DNA of 64,000 bases from Streptomyces sp. Y2F8-2. Lineage in GTDB: Bacteria > Actinomycetota > Actinomycetes > Streptomycetales > Streptomycetaceae. How positions within the stretch are numbered: position 1 is the stretch's first letter; each line of letters begins with the position of its first letter. Location: NCBI RefSeq assembly GCF_014905555.1, contig NZ_BNGS01000012.1, positions 1 to 64,000 on the forward strand, given 5' to 3'. The position numbers and the translations under genes are program-made. This document shows, piece by piece, positions 18,401 through 27,400 of this stretch. The notes below the pieces were generated by a model that saw only the letters and a list, made by a program, of their open reading frames with translations, did not search any database and was not told the DNA's origin.

Positions 18401-18841
18401 CTCGGCCGGTTCCGACGTGGAGAGCAGGTGGACGTCGCCGGTACGCAGGTCGGCGACGGGTGAGGGGTTGCCGCGTGTGTAGGGCGTCTCCGGATCGGTG
18501 TCGCTGCCGGCGAGCGCCACGCGGATGGGGCCCCAGGTGCGGCCGCCGTTGGTGGACCGACGGACGACGATGTCGATGGCACCCCGGTCGGCGCAGGAGG
18601 GCGAGCGGCGGGCCTCGGCGAAGGCGAGCAGTGTGCCCGCCTTCGTACGGACGATCGTGGGGATGCGGAAACAGCCGTATCCGGCGGTTCCGGAGCGGAA
18701 CAGGATCTGTTCGGTCCCGATGAGGCCGTCGGCCGACGGCTGGGTACCTCCGGCGGCGGCGGGTGGAGCGACGGCTCCGAGGAGGATCAGGGGCAGGGTG
18801 ACGAGGGCGGCGCCGAGGGCGCGTAGGCGTAGCCGGGACAC
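15464..18841 (-). CDS. Secreted exo-alpha-sialidase (GH33) with three laminin-G-like domains
   Basis: 1125 residues. A Sec signal (RLRLRALGAALVTLPLILL...AAAG) is followed by a six-bladed sialidase domain (about 40-400): the FRIP arginine motif (GCFRIPTIVR), several Asp-boxes (STNGGRTWG, STDDGLTFG, STDRGTTWH) and an acid/tyrosine region (LVYEGGDGFSAANIYF). Three LamG/concanavalin-like modules follow (about 405-640, 640-865, 865-1115), each with a DFTY/DFTV...WFR/WMR strand and a HHL/HHV or WHLLAVSR strand. It should cleave terminal sialic acids from glycans outside the cell, the LamG units binding carbohydrate. The GTG at 18841 gives a clean signal peptide. It lies downstream of the beta-propeller gene on the same strand, 180 bases away. 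Three LamG modules in a row is larger than most actinobacterial sialidases. Confidence 0.9.
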   Translation of the reverse strand: MSRLRLRALGAALVTLPLILLGAVAPPAAAGGTQPSADGLIGTEQILFRSGTAGYGCFRIPTIVRTKAGTLLAFAEARRSPSCADRGAIDIVVRRSTNGGRTWGPIRVALAGSDTDPETPYTRGNPSPVADLRTGDVHLLSTSEPAEPGGKRLPRVQRSTDDGLTFGAPKPLPRLADPQDGWFGTGPSHGIQLKRGDKAGRLVVGAYESPPRPGQDPQLVGVLYSDDGDEWFASATADSAGPGMEPGEPTVAELDNGNVYINARNNNGSSSGHRTHAVSTDSGATVPAQQVVPSLTTPEVQASVLALEQTYRATPGDTLVLSAPSHPTDRQNMRIRYSTDRGTTWHDAAQINAKRAGYSDLVELTDGEIGLVYEGGDGFSAANIYFNRFTPAAAGVPGTFTGAVHPQASRAAGRTTPDSTPNANDAYLTGSSTLAGGRWGQGLALDATGEYADVPYAPGIDPGDGDFTYSLFFRYKAQPGETQQRVLLWAYGYGATKPQVWVRAQPGQNRLYAWVQGTGGTASVALTDPGPSTAFGDDAWHHLTLVRNGGRITLSVDGTSSAQAGGVAGSVSADRVDGVDGIRLGAKPDTAAGDPFTGGLDEFRVYRSALTDAQLAELRTANAAPSVDGSLGVRLPFQVVDTADVPALASVAIEDDVSGHCADGTLLGGVPGEVAGRIGKGAISVSASRPGVEVPYLPALDVGSGDFTYALWFRHTLTETDANAALLWAYGSVSGAPSLWVRAQPSQRRLLAWAETPAGAVQVALTDPGPSAAFGDGAWHLLAVSRSSGTLRLSVDGTTAAETTGLSGALTSAATPEGLRVGSKPGNLDVFTGSLDEARLYKRALTTDELTRIAQSAVGSGGGYPADRPALSWSMENGHTEAHQVVRPAAGPATPDSSVHCNHAFVRGGARPATSAGGGRFGAGLALDGTDDSVEVPYGADEALGSRDFTVATWMRYSASQTSANQVVLWAYGIGSTDRQLWLRAQPGQDRLAAVLQTDTGTTTVYAADGSAAYAFGDGAWHHVVLERTNGKLSLSVDGGTPGEAAAPVGSVTYEDGFAVLGLHLGARPDGYDRFKGSLDEFRLVRRALTADELTALRTSNTDTGTATTVRLSFETLSPQPYARM

Positions 18842-18985
18842 GGCGGTGCAGACCTTTCTGGTGCGGTGCGGACCCGCGACGGGGGACCTGGCCGTGAGCA
18901 GACCGCCGCCGGCCCGCCCCGTCCCGGTGCCGACAGCGCGGCAGGAGGCGGGGCGGAGCGGGCGGCGGTGGAGGCGGGGCGTGAC

Positions 18986-19006
18986 GGCCGTCGGGCCGCC
19001 ACGGCC
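18986..19006 (-). terminator. Possible hairpin downstream of the beta-propeller gene
   Basis: GGCCGT (18986-18991) and ACGGCC (19001-19006) form a 6-bp inverted repeat 16 bases beyond the stop of the minus-strand gene at 19022. Short stem, so weak evidence. Confidence 0.3.
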
Positions 19007-19021
19007 TCCTCTACGGTGTGA

Positions 19022-20989
19022 TCACTTGGCCGGCGGGGTGGGCAGCTTGCCGCCCTGGAAGTCCGGCGCGTCGGCCGCGGCGCGCATCGCGCTGAGCGAA
19101 GAGGTCTGCTGGACTTGGTAGATGCGGGTCTGGTTGTCGGCGGTACGGAAGGTGTAGGCCCAGGTCGGACCGGTGGGGTTGGTGTAGGTGAAGGCGGTCG
19201 GCTCGGTGGCCGATGCTTCGAAGCTCACCTGCTGCCAGGCGCGCCAGGCGCCGCTGCCCTGTGCGGTCTCGCCGGTGTTGTGGACGTAGCCGTCGGCGCC
19301 GCGGACGACGACCTCGGTGAGGCCGGTCAGCGGGGAGACCACGGCGCTGGGGGAGCCCTGCGCGGTGATGCCGGCGAGGGTCTCCCAGGCTCCGTACGCC
19401 CCGCCCTCGGCGGTCTGCGCGGTGGTGACCACGTTGCCGCTCGCGTCCGTGGCGAAGACACGCATGCGGTAGCCGGGGTAGACGATGACGGACGGCGTGC
19501 CGGTGATGGCCTGGGTGCCCATTCCGGTCCACGCCGAGAGCGTGCCTCCCTCCTTGAACAGGGCGGTGGAGAGGGTGCCGTCGGCCTTCCTGCCGAAGAT
19601 CTGGATACCGTCGCGCACGGTGACGGCGGTGAGGGGGCCGGTGAAGCCGCTGCCCGAGAGCGGCATCCAGCCCATGAAGTCCACGTTGGCGCGCTGCTGG
19701 ATGCGGTACCAGGGCTTGCCGCTCGCGTCGACGGCGAACTGGGTCATCAGACCGGTGGGGGTCTTGCCGGTGACGGCGTCCTGTTGCATGGCGCCGGCCA
19801 GATCGATCCAGTTGCCCCAGTCGGCGCTGCTCACGGCGGTCTGGTTGCGTTGCCAGACGCTGCCGGAGGTGTTGTGGGCGGTGACGACGACGCGGCCGTC
19901 GGTGTGCGCGGACAGCGAGGGCCGGCCGGTGAAGGCCTCCTGGCCGGAGATCACCGTCCACTGGGCGCCGTTGATGTCGGCCGGGTCGGTGCGGCCGTGG
20001 ACCAGGCGGCCGATGTTGTCGGTGTAGGCGAGCTCCAGCTTGCCGTCGGACGCCTGCATGACCGAGTTGGGGGTGTACGACTGCAGCGGCACCGGCGTCG
20101 CAGCGGGCGTGTGGTTGACGTTGAGCTTGCAGACGTCGGGCCCCGCCGACACCGAGACGTAACCGGCCCAGCCGGACGCCTCGACCTGCTTGTTGTAGAC
20201 GGGCCAGTCGCGGGTGTCCTCGTCGAAGCGGTAGTACGCGACCGCGCCGCCGCCCTTGACGCGGAACAGCGTGTCACCGCCGTACGACGGCATGAACTTG
20301 GTGTCGCTCCAGTCGGCGGCGGACTCCAGCACATGGCGTTCGATCCAGCGCTGGCTGGTGTAGTCGTAGCGCGAGCGGTAGAGCTTGCCGTCGGTCGCGT
20401 CACGGCCGTAGATGACACCGCGGTCGCCCGCGTAGATCGCGTCGTAGTTCCATCCCATGTCGACGATCTTGCCGCTGCCCTCGACGAACTCGTTGGCGGT
20501 CGCGTCGTAGCGGTACCAGCGCAGGTCGTTGGTGGCACCGGAGAGCGTCCATATGTAGCCGCCGCGGTCGACGGTGATGTCGTCGATCCGGTCGGCGGCC
20601 CTGAACTGGGCGAAGCTGGAGCTGATCTTGCGGTGGTGGACGTCCCAGGTGTTGCTGGAGCTGATCCGGTGGCTGTAGTACAGCCCGTCCGACTTGATGC
20701 CGTAGAAGGTCGCACCAGGGCCGGCGAGCATGTGGCCGTAGCCGGTCCAGGTGGTGTCGATGGTGGTGCCGGCGGGCAGGGCGTTGCCGACCGCCGGGTC
20801 CGGCATGTCGGTTCTGCTGAGCTTGCCGGCGGAGTCCAGCGTGTAGGTGGCCCCGCTGGAGCCACAGGTCAGCGATACGGCGGCCGCTGCGGGGGCGGAG
20901 GGCAGTGCGCCGGTGAGCGGAAGGGCGGTCGCCAGGGCCGTGGACAGAGCAGTGGCGGAGATGAGTGTGCGAGGTGAAATCCGGTTCAT
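19022..20989 (-). CDS. Secreted beta-propeller (tachylectin/PLL-like) protein
   Basis: 655 residues. A Sec signal (ISPRTLISATALSTALATAL ... APAAAA, about 1-38) precedes two repeat regions. The first (about 40-300) has tachylectin-2-like blades (GATFYGIKSDGLYYSHRI, GVIYGRDATDGKLYRSRY). The second (about 315-635) resembles PLL/DUF346-type blades that repeat patterns such as GNWIDLAG, DASGKPWYRIQQ and GAYGAWETLAG. Such propellers bind sugars and are non-catalytic; no enzyme motif is seen. It is divergent from the Rhs toxin gene with a 432-base shared upstream gap, and upstream of the sialidase. A role in binding cell-surface or extracellular glycans is inferred. Confidence 0.75.
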   Translation of the reverse strand: MNRISPRTLISATALSTALATALPLTGALPSAPAAAAVSLTCGSSGATYTLDSAGKLSRTDMPDPAVGNALPAGTTIDTTWTGYGHMLAGPGATFYGIKSDGLYYSHRISSSNTWDVHHRKISSSFAQFRAADRIDDITVDRGGYIWTLSGATNDLRWYRYDATANEFVEGSGKIVDMGWNYDAIYAGDRGVIYGRDATDGKLYRSRYDYTSQRWIERHVLESAADWSDTKFMPSYGGDTLFRVKGGGAVAYYRFDEDTRDWPVYNKQVEASGWAGYVSVSAGPDVCKLNVNHTPAATPVPLQSYTPNSVMQASDGKLELAYTDNIGRLVHGRTDPADINGAQWTVISGQEAFTGRPSLSAHTDGRVVVTAHNTSGSVWQRNQTAVSSADWGNWIDLAGAMQQDAVTGKTPTGLMTQFAVDASGKPWYRIQQRANVDFMGWMPLSGSGFTGPLTAVTVRDGIQIFGRKADGTLSTALFKEGGTLSAWTGMGTQAITGTPSVIVYPGYRMRVFATDASGNVVTTAQTAEGGAYGAWETLAGITAQGSPSAVVSPLTGLTEVVVRGADGYVHNTGETAQGSGAWRAWQQVSFEASATEPTAFTYTNPTGPTWAYTFRTADNQTRIYQVQQTSSLSAMRAAADAPDFQGGKLPTPPAK

Positions 20990-21013
20990 GACATGGACAT
21001 TAAGAGTCTGACG

Positions 21014-21185
21014 GTGAACGCTGCCGTTTCAACCAGGTGAACAAAGATCTACAATAAAAATCTTGAAGGTAAACGGATGGTCTCAACAGTCAGTCCTGCA
21101 CTGCAGATTGACGGCACATCAATTCGGCGACCAACCTGGGGGCGGTTCGGCGCCCCCTGAAGCGTCAAGTGAACGCCACGTGAAC
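21014..21185. repeat. Four GTGAAC direct repeats with helical spacing
   Basis: GTGAAC occurs at 21014, 21037, 21169 and 21180. The first pair is 23 bases apart and the second pair 11 bases apart, close to whole turns of the helix. Direct repeats at 11-base spacing are typical for some Streptomyces activators (SARP type). A regulator-binding role is inferred. Confidence 0.45.
21138..21157. terminator. GC hairpin in the divergent promoter gap
   Basis: GGGGGCG (21138-21144) pairs with CGCCCCC (21151-21157) around a 6-base GTTCGG loop. It lies between two divergent genes, so it may be an attenuator or operator rather than a true terminator. Confidence 0.4.
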
Positions 21186-21309
21186 TCCAGCAGCATTTAC
21201 GCCGAATGAAACCCCAGGGAGAACCCATGTCGCCTCCCGGTGGAGCCCTGCGCCCTGAAACCGGCGCCACCAGCGGGCTCCCCGGGAAAATCACGTGTCG
21301 ATTCCGAAG

Positions 21310-21331
21310 GTAATGATCACGTAATGATCAC
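21310..21331. repeat. Perfect tandem repeat GTAATGATCAC x2 upstream of the Rhs gene
   Basis: The 11-base unit occurs at 21310-21320 and 21321-21331, each containing the palindrome TGATCA. It stands about 90 bases before the toxin start, a good position for an operator or activator site. Confidence 0.55.
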
Positions 21332-21421
21332 GCCAAGGTGAATGGTCTCGACATCCAGTCGACATGGGCATGGCGATCCGACAGTCTTCCCCTGCTCATT
21401 CGTTCGTTCTGTGGGGGGACC

Positions 21422-24400
21422 GTGCCGGCGTACCGGACACTTGCGCGCTCGTTACTCATGCCAAGGCTTCTGCGTTCGCACTGGGGCAAGGCCATCGCGC
21501 TCGCCGTGGCAACGGTCATCGCCGTCGGCTCGCTCGCCGTCGCAGGCGTCGGGATCCATCTCTTCCCCGAGGAGCCGGCCGCCGCCAAGGGTCCCGGCCA
21601 GCGCTGGGGCAGTGCCGAGGGGCTGAGCCATTTGGCGGGCGGTGGGCGCAACAACGACGCGCCGCGGTCCCTGCGGGCCAAGTACCCGCTGAAGAGCCCG
21701 CCGGCCGCACGGCCCGCGGCGCGGAAGAACGCGGTCGAGGTCACCGCCCCGGCCCCCGCGAAGATCAAGGGCTTCGACCGCAGGACGAGCAAAGAGATCG
21801 TCTCGGAGCGCGACGCCCGCAGCCGTACGTACGCCAACGAGGACGGCACCCGCACCAGCGAGATCTCCACCGACCCCATCAACTATCGGGACGGCCGCGG
21901 AGTCTGGCGGACCATCAACACCTCGCTCGTCGAGGACGACGGCGGCTGGGCCAACGCCGCCGACTCCGTGGCCCTGCGCTTCGCCGACCGGGCCGACGCC
22001 GGCCGGCTCGCCTCCGTCACCCTGCCGTCCGGAGAGTCCTTCGGGTACGGGCTGAGCGGCGCCGCCTCCGTGGCGGGCAGCGCGGACGGTGCCCGCGTCA
22101 CCTACGAGCAGGTGTTCCCCGGGACCGACCTCTGGCTGGACTCGCACGCCGGCGGGGTCAAGGAGACCCTCGTCCTGAAGTCCGCCACCGCCCCGAACAG
22201 CTTCCTCTTCCCGCTCCACCTCAAGGGCCTCACCGCCCGAGCCGACGGCGGATCGATTCTGCTGACCGACGCGAAGGGCCGTGCCCGCGCCGCCATCCCG
22301 GCCGGCTTCATGGAGGACGCCGCCCACGCCGTCTCACACGCCGTGTCGTACGAACTCGTCGAGCGGGACGGCGGCCAGGCGCTGAAGATGACCGTCGACC
22401 GGGACTGGCTGGCCGACCCCGCCCGTGCCTACCCCGTCCACATCGACCCTTCCGTCGACACCACGTCCGCCTCCACCTCCATGACGGTCCGCAGCGGCGG
22501 TTCCGTCGTCGGCTCCAGCGAACTGCAGGTCGGCAAGGGCCCGGACGGCGCCTCCGCCGCCTACCTCGGCTTCCCCGGCCTCGACGAGGAGCTCAGGTAC
22601 CACCAGATCTTCGGTGTGCAGCTGCAGGTCGTGAACTTCGACTCGGCCTCCTGCAAGCCGCGTTCCGTCTCCGTCCACCCGGTGACCCAGTCGTGGACCG
22701 CCGGCACCGGCACCGCCTACCCCGGCCCCTCGGTCGGCGGCGCCCTCGCGTCGAAGTCCTTCGCCTACGGCTACATAGGCTTCGGCCAGTCGAAGTCCGC
22801 CTGCCCCACCGCCGGTGAGCTGTTCGACCTCGGCAAGGGCGGCCGCGACCTGGTGCAGCGCTGGGTCAACGGCACCCAGGCCAACTACGGCCTGTCCCTG
22901 CGGGCCTCGGCCACCGACTCGCTCGCGTTCAAGAAGTTCACCGGCCACGCCTCGGCCAACCCGCCCAAGCTGTACGTCACGCACTCCCCGTACAACGCCT
23001 CCTACAGCTTCCCCAAGCCCGTCCCCGACCCGCCGGTACTGCAGAACCAGGCCGGGCAGGTCAAGGTCGCCGTCACCAACAAGGGCGCCGAGACCTGGAC
23101 ACCGTCCACCTACTACCTCGCCTACCGCGCCTACGACAAGAAGGGCAAGCTGGTCACGCAGCAGCGTGCGGGCAACCTCACCGGCAACGTGGCCCACGGT
23201 GCCAAGGCGACGGTCGACGCCACCATCAAGGCGCTCCCGCCGGGCGTCTACATGCTCGACTTCACGATGGTGCGTCAGGGCGGCAAGGTCTTCACCGACG
23301 AGCAGGTGCCGCCGGGCCGGCTGACCATCCAGGTCTTCGACATCGCGCCGGTGGTCAAGGAGCAGTTCCCGCCCAACGGCTACCAGGCCCAGACCCTGAC
23401 CCCGCAGCTGTGGGCGGCCGGCGTCGACATCGACGCGCCCCCCGGCTCCTCGCTCCAGTACAAGTTCGAGATCTGCGAGGCGGACAAGGACGGCAAGCCG
23501 ACCGCCTGCACGACCTCCGCCTACCAGACGAGCTCGGCCTACCCGGTGCCCTCCGGCCGGCTGAAGTGGGGCAAGACCTATCTGTGGCGCGGCTTCGTCA
23601 AGGACGCGTCCAACGAGGTGCCCACCCAGCAGGTGGCGCTGGTCGCCGCCGTTCCGCAGCCCGAGATCACCTCGCGGCTCTCTCAGGCACAGGGCAAGGA
23701 GTTCGACCCCAACGTCGGCAACTTCACCTCCAGCGCGACCGACGCGTCCCTCGCCGGCGTCGGTCCCGACCTGACGCTCATCCGTACCTACAACAGCCTC
23801 GACCCGCGGCGTGACCTCGCCTTCGGCGCCGGCTGGACGACGCGCTTCGACATGCGGCTCACGCCGGACGACGACGGCAGTGGCAACGTCGTCATCCGCT
23901 ACCCCGACGGCCAGGACGTCCGCTTCGGCAAGAACGCCGACGGGACGTACGCCCCGCCGCCCGGCCGCTTCGCCAAGCTGACCTTCGACTCCACGGCCGA
24001 CACCTACGCGCTGCAGGACAAGTCCGGTACGACGTACGACTTCAGCACGACCGGTCTCCTGGCCAAGATCACCGACGCGTACTCCAACTCGGTCACCTAC
24101 ACCTACAGCGCCGGCAAGCTCGCGACCGCCACGAACAACCGCACCTCCCGCTCGCTGACCTTCACCTGGACCGGCGCGCACGTCACCAGGGTCCAGACGA
24201 CCCCCGTCGACGGTGCCCCGCTGACCTGGACGTACAGCTACACCGGCGATCTGCTCGACAAGGTCTGCGACCCGCTGAACGGCTGCACCCAGTACGGCTA
24301 CGGCACCGGCAGCCACTACGCCACCACCGTGCTCGACTCCCGCCCCGAGTCCTACTGGCGCCTGGGCGAGGAGGAGGGCACCGCGGCGAACAGCGCCAAC

Positions 24401-27400
24401 GAGGCCAACCTCGGCAAGGACCGCGGCACCTACCAGAACGTCACCCTGAAGGCCGCCGGTGCGATCACCGGCGACCCCGGCACCGCCGCGTCCTTCAACG
24501 GCACCACCTCACGCGTCGACCTGCCCGCCGGCACGCTGAAGAAGAGCCGTGACGCAGCGGTCGAGGTGTGGTTCAAGACGATCGCGGGCGGCGTCGGCGG
24601 CCCGCTCGTCGGGTACCAGGACAAGGCCTGGGGCACCACGCCCGGCACCGGTGTCCCGATGCTGTACGTCGGCACCGACGGAAAGCTCCGCGGCCAGTTC
24701 TGGACCGGCACCGCCGGGCCGATCACCGACATGACCAAGAACGTCAACGACGGCCAGTGGCACCACGCGGCGCTGTCGATGTCCGGCTCCACCCAGAGCC
24801 TCTATCTGGACGGCAAGCTCTCCGGGACCCTCACGGGCAAGCAGCCGCTGCAGACCAACCTCACCTACAACCAGATCGGCGCCGCCTACGCCACCACCCC
24901 CGCCTCCTGGCCGGGCTGGGGCTCCACCGCCGCCAAGTCCTTCGCGGGCACCGTCGACGACGTCGCCGTCTACCACCACCCGCTGGGCACGGCGGCCGTC
25001 ACCGCCCACTACCGCGAGGGCGGACGCACCGCCGACGTCCTGACGAAGACGACGCTGCCCAGCGGCCGCATCGCCTCCGAGGTCCAGTACGACACCAACC
25101 GCGACCGCGTCCAGGAGTACACCGACCGCAACGGCGGCACGTGGAAGATCGGCACGCCCGCTGTCTTCGGCAACGACAAGGACCTGCGCCGCACCGTCGA
25201 GGTGCGCGACCCGATGGACGCCCCGTACTTCTACGAGTACGACGGGCTGTCCTCGCGGCTGCTGCGCTACGGCGAGCCGATGGCGCTCGGCGCCCGGGAG
25301 TCCGTCACCAAGGCCCCGTCCCCGTCGCCGACCGACCCCGGGCAGGTCTGTACCCAGCCCGACCCGGGCGACCCGGCCTTCTGCACCAATCCGCCCGGTA
25401 ACGGCGGCGACGGCCCGGACTTCATCCGCTACCCGGTCGACGGCGTCGCCATCCGCTCCTTCGAGTACGACGACAACGGCTTCCAGACCGGGATCACCAG
25501 CGAGAACGGCGACAAGGTCACCCTCGGCTACGACGACCGCGGCAACGTGACCAGCCGGACGACCTGCCGTTCGGCCGGCGACTGCCAGACCTCGTACACC
25601 ACCTACCCGACGCCGAGCGGCGACTTCGACCTGCGGGCCGACCAGCCGTCCGAGACCCGGGACGGCCGTTCGACCGGCCCCACCGACAACCGCTACCTCA
25701 CCAAGTACACGTACAACACCAGCGGTGCGTTGCTCACCCAGACGGCACCCGACGGCGGCACGGCCAGAAACACGTACACGACCGGTACCGAGCCGGCCAT
25801 CGGGGGCGGCAACACGCCCACCGGCCTGCCGCTCACCACCGCCGACCCACGCGGCAAGATCACCCGCTACCAGTACTACAAGAACGGCGACCTGGCCTGG
25901 GTGACCGACCCGTCCGGCGGCGTCACCAAGTACACGTACGACGCACTGGGCCGCAAGCTCACCGAGACCGTCGTCACCGACGCCCAGCCGGCCGGAACGA
26001 CGTCGACGTTCACCTACGACAAGCTCTCCCGGGTCCACACCCTCACCGACCCGGCGGCGACCAACGCCGTCACCTCCGGCAGGCACCAGCAGCGGACCAC
26101 CACGGACTACGACGCCGACGGCAACGTGGTGCGCACCGAGATCAGCGACCTGCTGGGCGGCGACGCCGCGCGGGTGATGACCTTCGGCCTCGACGACCAC
26201 GGCCGTCCTGAGCTGGTCACCGACGCCGAGGGCAACGAGACCTCGTACACCTACGACGTCTTCGGCAACAAGACGTCCATGGTGGACGCGAACGGCAACC
26301 ACTTCGACTACGTCTACACCGCGCGCAACATGCTGGCCGAGACCCGGCTGCGCGACTGGGACGACGACGGCGGCGACGACAGCTACACCGTCCTGCAGTC
26401 GTACGCCTACGACATGGGCGGCCGGCTGGCCCGGCACACGGACTCGATGGGCCGCTCGCTGATGTACCAGTACTACGGCGACGACCTGGTCAAGTCGATC
26501 ACGCTCAAGGACTTCCACAACCCCGACGGCACCAAGCGCGACATCGTCGTGGAGTCCGACACCTACGACGGCGCCGGCAACGTCCTCACCGAGACGACCG
26601 CGGGCGGCAAGCTCGTCACCGAGTACACCTACGACCCGGTCGGCCGGGTGAAGTCCGAGGTCGTTGACCCGGGTGGACTCGCGCGCCGCACGACGTACAC
26701 CTACGACCCCGCCGGCAACGTGCTGACGACCGCCTCCAGCGGTTCCCCGTCCAACGTCCCCTGGCCGGTGAGCGTCAGCGGCGACTCCGTCCGCTACGAG
26801 TACGACGACGCGGGCAACGTCCTTCACGAGACGGTCGAGAACGGCACCGACTCGCGAACCACCGACTACACCTACGACGACCGCGGGCTCACCACCTCCA
26901 AGACGGACCCGGCGGGCAACAAGACCGAGTACGGCTACGACGAGCTGGGCCGGGCGGTCTCCGTCACCGCGCCCGCCGTGCAGACCGAGTCCGGCGGCGG
27001 CACGCCCGCCACCTCGCGGCCGACCACCTTCACCGGTTACGACACCTTCGGTGCGGTCACGGAGTCGGTCGACGCGCTCGGGAACGTCAACCGCACCGCC
27101 TACGACCGGCTGGGCCGCGTGACCACCGCGACCGCGCCCTCCTACACCGCGCCGGGCTCCACGCAGACCGTCGCCCCGACCGTCACCAACACCTACGACG
27201 CGCTCGGCAACCTCACCGAGAGCACCGACCCGCTCGGCCGCGTGACCAAGTTCCAGTACGACCGCCAGAACCGGCTCACCGTCAAGGACGTGCCCGTCGG
27301 CACGGGCGACGAGCGGGGCCAGTGGAAGTACACGTACACCCGTACCGGCGAGGTGCTGTCCGTCACGGACCCCAGCGGTGCCCGCGCCGAGACGACCTAC

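Larger units (their letters stand above)
20990..21421. promoter_or_regulatory. Divergent intergenic region between the beta-propeller gene and the Rhs toxin gene
   Basis: 432 bases, with an A/T-rich patch near 21040-21070 that is unusual in this window and probably holds the minus-strand promoter. It contains four GTGAAC hexamers, a stable hairpin (21138-21157) and an 11-base tandem repeat (21310-21331), each listed separately. No convincing gene. Confidence 0.6.

Noticed and set aside
15650..18463. Long plus-strand open frame over the sialidase gene
   Set aside because: Antisense shadow; the sialidase has FRIP and Asp-box motifs and a signal peptide.
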